Source of the DNA: Clostridiales bacterium
GTDB taxonomy: Bacteria; Bacillota_E; Sulfobacillia; Sulfobacillales; JAIMBI01
DNA: 17,126 bases
Reading direction: 5' to 3'
Assembly (NCBI GenBank): GCA_027318915.1
Contig: DAHVOH010000067.1
Coordinates: 1-17,126, forward strand
The position numbers and the translations under genes are program-made. Positions 13,659 through 17,126 of this stretch are shown here, piece by piece; the stretch's first letter is position 1; each line of letters starts with the position of its first letter. The notes beneath the pieces are model-generated. The model saw only the letters and a program-made list of their open reading frames with translations. It had not been told where the DNA came from and ran no database searches.

Positions 13659-14995
13659 CTGTGCAGGACGTGGATTGGTGGGATATTGGGGCCGCGCAGG
13701 AGGCCATGGCGCGCGGGATGGCGCCGCGGGACATCTTGATACGCACGGTGCGGGAGCGTCTGGTCACGGTTGAGCCGACCATCCGGGCTTATCGGTGGCT
13801 TCCGGACCGACTCGCCGGCGACCTCGACAAGGGGCATCGCAAGGACGTGCTGAGCGGGGTGCCCATGGCGGTCAAAGATCTGATGGATGTGGCGGGCATG
13901 CCCACCACCGGCGGGTCCGCCGCCTATCACTGGGTGCCCACAGAGGACGCGCCGGCCGTGGGCGCCCTGCGTGCCGCCGGCGCCTGGATCGTGGGCAAGA
14001 GCAACACGCGCGAGTTGGCCTTCGGGGTCACCTGCCCCCCCACGGTCAATCCCTGGAGCGTGGACCGCATTGCGGGCGGCTCGAGCGGGGGATCGGCGGC
14101 CGCACTGGCGGCCGGCTTGGCGTGGTGCGCGCTCGGAACCGACACGGCGGGGTCGATCCGCATCCCCGCCGCCTGCTGCGGGGTGGTCGGCTTCAAGCCC
14201 TCGACGGGGGCGGTCGATGTCTCCGGGGTGATGCCACTGTCCTGGACCCTTGACCATGTGGGACCCTTGGCCCGCTCGGCGCAGGATGCCGCGCGCCTGT
14301 TTGCGTTGCTGACCGGCGACGCGCCGGTGTTGGCAGGTCGCCCGCCTGGACGGGTCTGGGTGCCGCGGGAATACCTGGACGGCTGGATGGATGCCGAGGT
14401 CGCCGGATGGTTCGAAACGGTGCTGGAGCGTGTAGCCCGGCAGGGTGTGGACGTAAAGCCATTGACCATGGAACCGTTCTCCGATTGGGTGGAGGTTTTT
14501 CGGGCGATTCGGCTGCCGGAAGCTTTTGCCTATCACCGACCCCTGTTGGAAAGCGGGCGCTCGGAGGACTTGGGGGCCGGGCTGGCCGAACGCCTCCGAG
14601 AGGGCCGTGACGTGAAGGCTTATCTGTATGTGGATGCGCTGCGGCGCCGACGCGCCTGGCGGCAAGCGTGGGCGGCGCGCCTGGGACCGGACGACCAGAT
14701 CTGGATGCCCACGCTGCCGGTGGGCGCACCGCCTCTGGACGCCGATCCGATTGTCGTCAATGGTCGGGCCCAGGACCTCTGGAGCGCCCTGGTGCGCTTC
14801 ACGCTGCCCTGGAATGTGCTGGGTTGGCCCGCCGTGAGCGTCCCCGTCGGCCTGCAGGCCGAGGGTCTTCCGGTCGGTGTGCAGATGGTGGGGGCGGAGG
14901 GCTCCGACGCGCGCGTTTTGCAGGCGGCGATGTGGTGGGAAACCATGCGGGGGGCGTGGCCCTTTCCCGCCGGCGGTTTTCGCCGCGGGGTATAA
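13655..14995 (+). CDS. Amidase-signature family hydrolase
   Basis: Amidase-signature enzymes hydrolyse amide bonds with a Ser-cisSer-Lys triad. In this 446-residue protein all three are visible: Lys74 in MAVKDLMD, Ser143 in AGGSSGGSAAA and nucleophile Ser167 in GTDTAGSIRIPA. The C-terminus (NVLGWPAVSVPVGLQAEGLPVGVQMVG) is also standard. It is shorter than GatA and there is no gatB or gatC nearby, so a tRNA amidotransferase role is unlikely; the amide substrate is unknown. The start is TTG at 13655, overlapping the HD-GYP stop as TTGA, with GAGGGGG eight bases upstream; a GTG two codons later is too far from that site. Translation is probably coupled to the HD-GYP gene. Confidence 0.92.
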   Translation: MTVQDVDWWDIGAAQEAMARGMAPRDILIRTVRERLVTVEPTIRAYRWLPDRLAGDLDKGHRKDVLSGVPMAVKDLMDVAGMPTTGGSAAYHWVPTEDAPAVGALRAAGAWIVGKSNTRELAFGVTCPPTVNPWSVDRIAGGSSGGSAAALAAGLAWCALGTDTAGSIRIPAACCGVVGFKPSTGAVDVSGVMPLSWTLDHVGPLARSAQDAARLFALLTGDAPVLAGRPPGRVWVPREYLDGWMDAEVAGWFETVLERVARQGVDVKPLTMEPFSDWVEVFRAIRLPEAFAYHRPLLESGRSEDLGAGLAERLREGRDVKAYLYVDALRRRRAWRQAWAARLGPDDQIWMPTLPVGAPPLDADPIVVNGRAQDLWSALVRFTLPWNVLGWPAVSVPVGLQAEGLPVGVQMVGAEGSDARVLQAAMWWETMRGAWPFPAGGFRRGV

Positions 14996-14999
14996 CCGC

Positions 15000-15005
15000 T
15001 ACACT
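15000..15005 (+). promoter_or_regulatory. Candidate -10 element (TACACT) for leaderless PAP2 transcript
   Basis: TACACT ends seven bases before the ATG at 15012. There is no Shine-Dalgarno before that ATG. A weak TTTTCG lies 17 bases upstream of the hexamer (14977-14982). It would give the last gene of the cluster its own transcript beginning at its start codon. Confidence 0.4.
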
Positions 15006-15011
15006 CGCCAT

Positions 15012-15701
15012 ATGCGCACTCGGTTAGCAACGAGTCTCCTGGCGGCCGCCGCACTGGCGGCCGGAGCCTGGCTGGCGTCGGACCCCACCGTGATGGGCTG
15101 GAATCGGGCCGTGGCAGCTCTGTTGCGGCCTTTGGCCCTTCGTTGGCCATGGCTGAACATCGTGTGGGTGATCGCGGGGCTGCCCGTTACGGCGGCGGTG
15201 TTGGGAGTGGCGCTTTGGCGGATGTCCCGCCTGCGACGGCACTGGCCCGTGATTGCCGCCATGGCTGTGGCCGGCTCATTGGTGGAGTTGCTTTGCAAGC
15301 ACTTTGTCGCCCTGCCCCGACCGTCCGAAGTTCCCGCTCCCGTCTTTTGGAACCAGCTGGTCGGTGCGTTGAACCTTGGCCCGTCGAATCTGACCCCGCT
15401 GCTGCACTGGCTCCATCCGCACGTGCGGGGCGAGACCGGCTCGACGCTGTTTCCCGGCAGTTATCCATCGGGTCACGTCTATCGCACCACCTTCCTGACC
15501 GGCATGCTGGCCCCGCCCGGACGCCGTCTTTGGGCGGCGCCCGTGGTGGTGGCGGTGGCGTTCATGACGGTGGCAACCGGCGGGCATTGGGCGTGGGATA
15601 CCCTGGGCGGCGCGTTGCTCGGCATCGCGGCCGTATCCTTGGCGACGCCCCCCGGCCCGATCCGGGTCCATCGGTTGGAGAAGACGCCAGGACAGAGGTA
15701 A
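15012..15701 (+). CDS. PAP2-family membrane phosphatase
   Basis: PAP2 proteins are membrane phosphatases acting on lipid phosphates such as undecaprenyl pyrophosphate or phosphatidic acid at the outer face. The 229-residue product has several membrane helices and two of the three family motifs: K-x6-RP as KHFVALPRP (96-104) and PSGH (152-155). The third motif, normally SR-x5-H-x3-D, is TVATGGHWAWD with His192 and Asp196 present but the Arg replaced (Thr186), which may reduce activity or alter substrate. An unusually long loop of about 45 residues separates motifs one and two. It lies 16 bases after the amidase gene. It has no ribosome binding site; see the promoter entry. The ATG at 15012 begins the first hydrophobic segment; an upstream ATG/GTG would overlap the amidase gene widely. 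Confidence 0.85.
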   Translation: MRTRLATSLLAAAALAAGAWLASDPTVMGWNRAVAALLRPLALRWPWLNIVWVIAGLPVTAAVLGVALWRMSRLRRHWPVIAAMAVAGSLVELLCKHFVALPRPSEVPAPVFWNQLVGALNLGPSNLTPLLHWLHPHVRGETGSTLFPGSYPSGHVYRTTFLTGMLAPPGRRLWAAPVVVAVAFMTVATGGHWAWDTLGGALLGIAAVSLATPPGPIRVHRLEKTPGQR

Positions 15702-16002
15702 CCGGGTACTTGGGAATCAATGTGCGTCTTGTGTCCACACACCCCGCCGGTGTCTGAGCCATCCGCCGGGGCGGCGAGGTGATGACAAGGACGATTCCGG
15801 TGCGCGATCCCGCGCCGGGGGACGTTGCGGTCAAAGTGGCCGTGGCCGCCATCGGTGGACGCGACCGGGGTCTCATCTTCGCCGGGGGGGCCCGCCGACG
15901 ACGTGACCCTGGGAGCCGGGGCAGCCCGGACATAAGGGTCTGGGGGCGTGTGGGACAGCCGATCTTTGCACACTCCGGTCAATGACCGAAACCCTGGCGG
16001 CG
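15702..16002. other. Intergenic stretch between PAP2 and the IS element
   Basis: No confident gene. A possible small frame begins with GTG/ATG at 15779-15784 after GGCGAGG and reads in a protein-like way (DVAVKVAVAAIGGRDRGLIF) up to a run of seven Gs at 15894-15900. After the run it turns Arg-rich; removing one G would give GGPADDVTLGAGAART and a stop. A weak stem ACACC/GGTGT at 15739-15753 could end the PAP2 transcript. A 13-bp palindrome CGGTCA-A-TGACCG lies at 15976-15988. Confidence 0.35.
15976..15988. repeat. 13-bp inverted repeat upstream of the IS left end
   Basis: CGGTCA and TGACCG are perfect complements around one base. It lies about 18 bases before the IS left-end hairpin. It could be an operator, part of the IS end or of the insertion target; the sequence alone does not decide. 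Confidence 0.4.
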
Positions 16003-16006
16003 CAAG

Positions 16007-16027
16007 CCCCGGCCTTTAGGCCTGGGG
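16007..16027 (+). repeat. IS left-end imperfect palindrome with bulged T
   Basis: CCCCGGCC, loop TTTA and GGCC-T-GGGG form an eight-pair stem with one bulged T. The CTTTAG apex and the bulge are typical of the subterminal hairpins that TnpA binds in IS200/IS605 elements. It sits 76 bases before the tnpA start. Confidence 0.75.
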
Positions 16028-16067
16028 ATAAGCCGCCCGGTCGTCTCGGGGGTTAGATGGGTTTGTG

Positions 16068-16076
16068 TGGTATAAT
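16068..16076 (+). promoter_or_regulatory. Extended -10 promoter of tnpA (TGGTATAAT), leaderless
   Basis: A perfect TATAAT (16071-16076) preceded by TG one base upstream is an extended -10, which can work without a -35; none is seen. Its last T lies seven bases before the G of the GTG at 16083, so the predicted mRNA begins at the start codon. Confidence 0.6.
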
Positions 16077-16082
16077 GGTTCT

Positions 16083-16481
16083 GTGAGCCGACAATTTCGT
16101 TCTAATCGCAACGTTGTGTACTCCTGCCAGTACCATGTCGTCTGGTGCCCGAAGTATCGACGGCGGGTATTGATCGATGGCGTGGATGTCCGGCTGAAGA
16201 CCATCATCCGCGAAGTCGCGGCCGAACGGCGATCGGAGGTGATCGAGATGGAGGTCATGCCGGATCACGTGCATCTCCTGGTCTCGGTCGATCCGCAGTT
16301 CGGTATCCACCGCCTGGTGCGGTTGATGAAAGGCCGGTCATCCCGCCTGCTTCGGCAGGAGTTTCCCTGGCTGCGGAGTCGCTTGCCGACCCTGTGGACC
16401 AATAGTTACTTCGTCGCCACCGTAGGAGGTGCACCCCTTGCGGTCATCAAGCAGTACATCGAAAACCAAAAACGGGTATAA
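16083..16481 (+). CDS. tnpA: IS200/IS605 TnpA, Y1 HUH single-strand transposase
   Basis: TnpA cuts and joins single-stranded IS ends using a catalytic tyrosine. The 132-residue protein has the usual family length. The HUH motif is HVH at 62-64 in MPDHVHLLVSV, and the nucleophile is Tyr125 in VIKQYIENQ. YSCQYHVVWCPKYRRRVL near the N-terminus is also typical. The frame is open upstream to a GTG at 16065, but that would run through the -10 element; the GTG at 16083 gives the standard MSRQF... start. No Shine-Dalgarno is present, consistent with a leaderless message. The 3' end overlaps tnpB by 44 bases if the proposed TTG start of tnpB is right. It appears intact. Confidence 0.93.
   Translation: MSRQFRSNRNVVYSCQYHVVWCPKYRRRVLIDGVDVRLKTIIREVAAERRSEVIEMEVMPDHVHLLVSVDPQFGIHRLVRLMKGRSSRLLRQEFPWLRSRLPTLWTNSYFVATVGGAPLAVIKQYIENQKRV
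16424..16431 (+). promoter_or_regulatory. Strong Shine-Dalgarno for tnpB inside tnpA
   Basis: AGGAGGTG, close to a perfect anti-16S complement, is followed by six bases and an in-frame TTG at 16438. It lies in the codons for the Gly-Gly of tnpA's VGGAP segment, so protein and RNA constraints overlap here. Confidence 0.6.
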
Positions 16482-17126
16482 GGTACGACGCCTACGCTTG
16501 CAGCCGACTCCGCAACTCGACGCGTTGGCCCGGGCGGCGGGCGAGCTTTACACCCGCACGGTGGTCAGCTTTTGGCGCACCGTGCGCAAGAAGAACATCT
16601 GGCTCAAGCCGGCGGCGATGATGCGCTGGCACTCGTCCGACTACCTCCACGCGCACAGCGCGGATGCCGTGGTGCAGAGCTTCTACGCCGCGCTCAAGTC
16701 CTGGCGGAAGCGGCGGAAGACGGATCCCCAGGCCAAGCCGCCCTATCGTCGCCGCCGGTACTACCGCGTCCAGTGGAAATCCTCGGCCATCCGGGTTCGG
16801 GACGGGCAACTTGTGCTCTCCAATGGGCAGGACAATGTGCCTCTCGTCTTGTCCTGGTCTTGGGACACGCCTACGCTGGTGGAACTCGGGTGGACGGGTT
16901 CGGCGTATGAACTCCGGTGTGTCTACAAACGAGAGGACATGCTGCCCGAGCCTCTCGGTCAGGAAGTGGCGGGCATCGATCTGGGTGAAGTCCACCTCGC
17001 CGTCGTTCACGACGGCCGGCAAACGACGATCTTCAACGGTCGCGCCCTGCGGGCCAAACGCCAGTATCAGAACAAGATCAAGGCGACAGTGTCCGCCAAG
17101 CAGTCTCGCCTGAAGAAGGGTTCCCG
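16438..17126 (+). CDS. tnpB: TnpB, RNA-guided nuclease of IS200/IS605 (3' truncated by window)
   Basis: TnpB is a compact RuvC nuclease guided by an RNA made from the IS right end, related to Cas12. The visible N-terminal 229 residues contain YKVRRLRLQPTPQLDAL (the usual TnpB start pattern), a helical stretch with AADVQS-type spacing, RRRYYRVQWKSSAIRV of the wedge region, and the RuvC-I motif GIDLGEVHLAVV with catalytic Asp181. The Glu of RuvC-II, the zinc ribbon and the last Asp lie outside the window, so intactness cannot be judged. No ATG is available at the expected position. The TTG at 16438, six bases after AGGAGGTG, is my choice; a GTG three codons earlier would overlap that site. It adds a short Ser/Lys-rich leader before YKVR. 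Confidence 0.88.
   Translation, partial: MRSSSSTSKTKNGYKVRRLRLQPTPQLDALARAAGELYTRTVVSFWRTVRKKNIWLKPAAMMRWHSSDYLHAHSADAVVQSFYAALKSWRKRRKTDPQAKPPYRRRRYYRVQWKSSAIRVRDGQLVLSNGQDNVPLVLSWSWDTPTLVELGWTGSAYELRCVYKREDMLPEPLGQEVAGIDLGEVHLAVVHDGRQTTIFNGRALRAKRQYQNKIKATVSAKQSRLKKGS

Larger units (their letters stand above)
16003..17126 (+). mobile_element. IS200/IS605-family insertion sequence (right end outside window)
   Basis: The element holds a left-end hairpin, tnpA (Y1 HUH transposase) and tnpB in the same orientation, the usual IS605-type order. IS200/IS605 elements move as single-stranded DNA and leave no target duplication, so the left boundary is approximate; I place it just before the hairpin at 16007. 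The right end and the guide-RNA-coding 3' region of tnpB lie beyond base 17126. Confidence 0.85.

Noticed and set aside
13403..14665. Long minus-strand frame opposite the HD-GYP and amidase genes (420 residues)
   Set aside because: Arg/Gly/His-rich shadow; the plus strand has full catalytic motifs in the same DNA.
13655..14995. Naming the amidase gatA
   Set aside because: Shorter than GatA and no gatB/gatC nearby; the catalytic triad alone only supports the amidase-signature family.
16492..17022. Minus-strand frame opposite tnpB (176 residues)
   Set aside because: tnpB frame on the plus strand has the RuvC-I motif; the opposite frame has none.
1..17126. tRNA, rRNA or CRISPR array
   Set aside because: No T-loop-like GTTCRANNC with matching acceptor stem, no rRNA-like stretch and no regularly spaced direct repeats were seen on reading through.

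Overview
The window is a GC-rich (by eye about 65%) bacterial chromosomal segment with dense, mostly complete genes. The mix of a LytR-CpsA-Psr envelope protein, a DUF1540 cysteine peptide, a lipobox lipoprotein, NarL-type two-component signalling, a NYN-domain nuclease and an IS200/IS605 element, with no outer-membrane genes, suggests a Gram-positive or monoderm lineage. A high-GC Bacillota of the Sulfobacillus/Symbiobacterium kind is my best guess. This is inference: no rRNA or other phylogenetic marker is present.

Layout. (1) 159-2614, plus strand: LCP-family envelope protein, a DapA/NAL-superfamily aldolase and a DUF1540 peptide, closely spaced and ending at a strong bidirectional hairpin. 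(2) 2693-4523, minus strand: an exported transglutaminase-like protein and a NYN/LabA-type protein, separated by a hairpin-rich leader. (3) 4684-5772, plus: a lipoprotein of the LolA/RseB-like type, converging with and overlapping by 13 bp (4) a minus-strand two-component pair, a GAF-GAF-HisKA_3 sensor kinase and a NarL/LuxR response regulator, coupled by an ATGA overlap. (5) 7952-10302: two gene-poor stretches of about 730 and 770 bp flanking a divergent cyclopropane-synthase-fold methyltransferase. (6) 10303-10797, minus: a four-helix membrane protein (DUF6789-like). (7) 11010-15701, plus: a tight cluster of MFS transporter, tandem HD-GYP protein, amidase-signature enzyme and PAP2 phosphatase. 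(8) About 16000 to the right edge: an IS200/IS605 element with a left-end hairpin, tnpA and a tnpB cut by the window edge.

How the genes work together. Envelope and lipid-linked functions recur: LCP transferase, lipoprotein, exported transglutaminase, lipid-phosphate phosphatase and CFA-fold methyltransferase. Signalling genes (a possible redox-sensing kinase pair and a c-di-GMP phosphodiesterase) sit among them. No single pathway is evident.

The most interesting pattern is in the translation starts. Most genes have a clear Shine-Dalgarno sequence or are translationally coupled. Four genes without a usable Shine-Dalgarno (LCP, lipoprotein, PAP2, tnpA) each have a TAnnnT hexamer ending exactly seven bases before the start codon, so transcription should begin on the start codon itself. 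That points to systematic leaderless expression of a subset of genes, which would be notable in a Bacillota-like genome.
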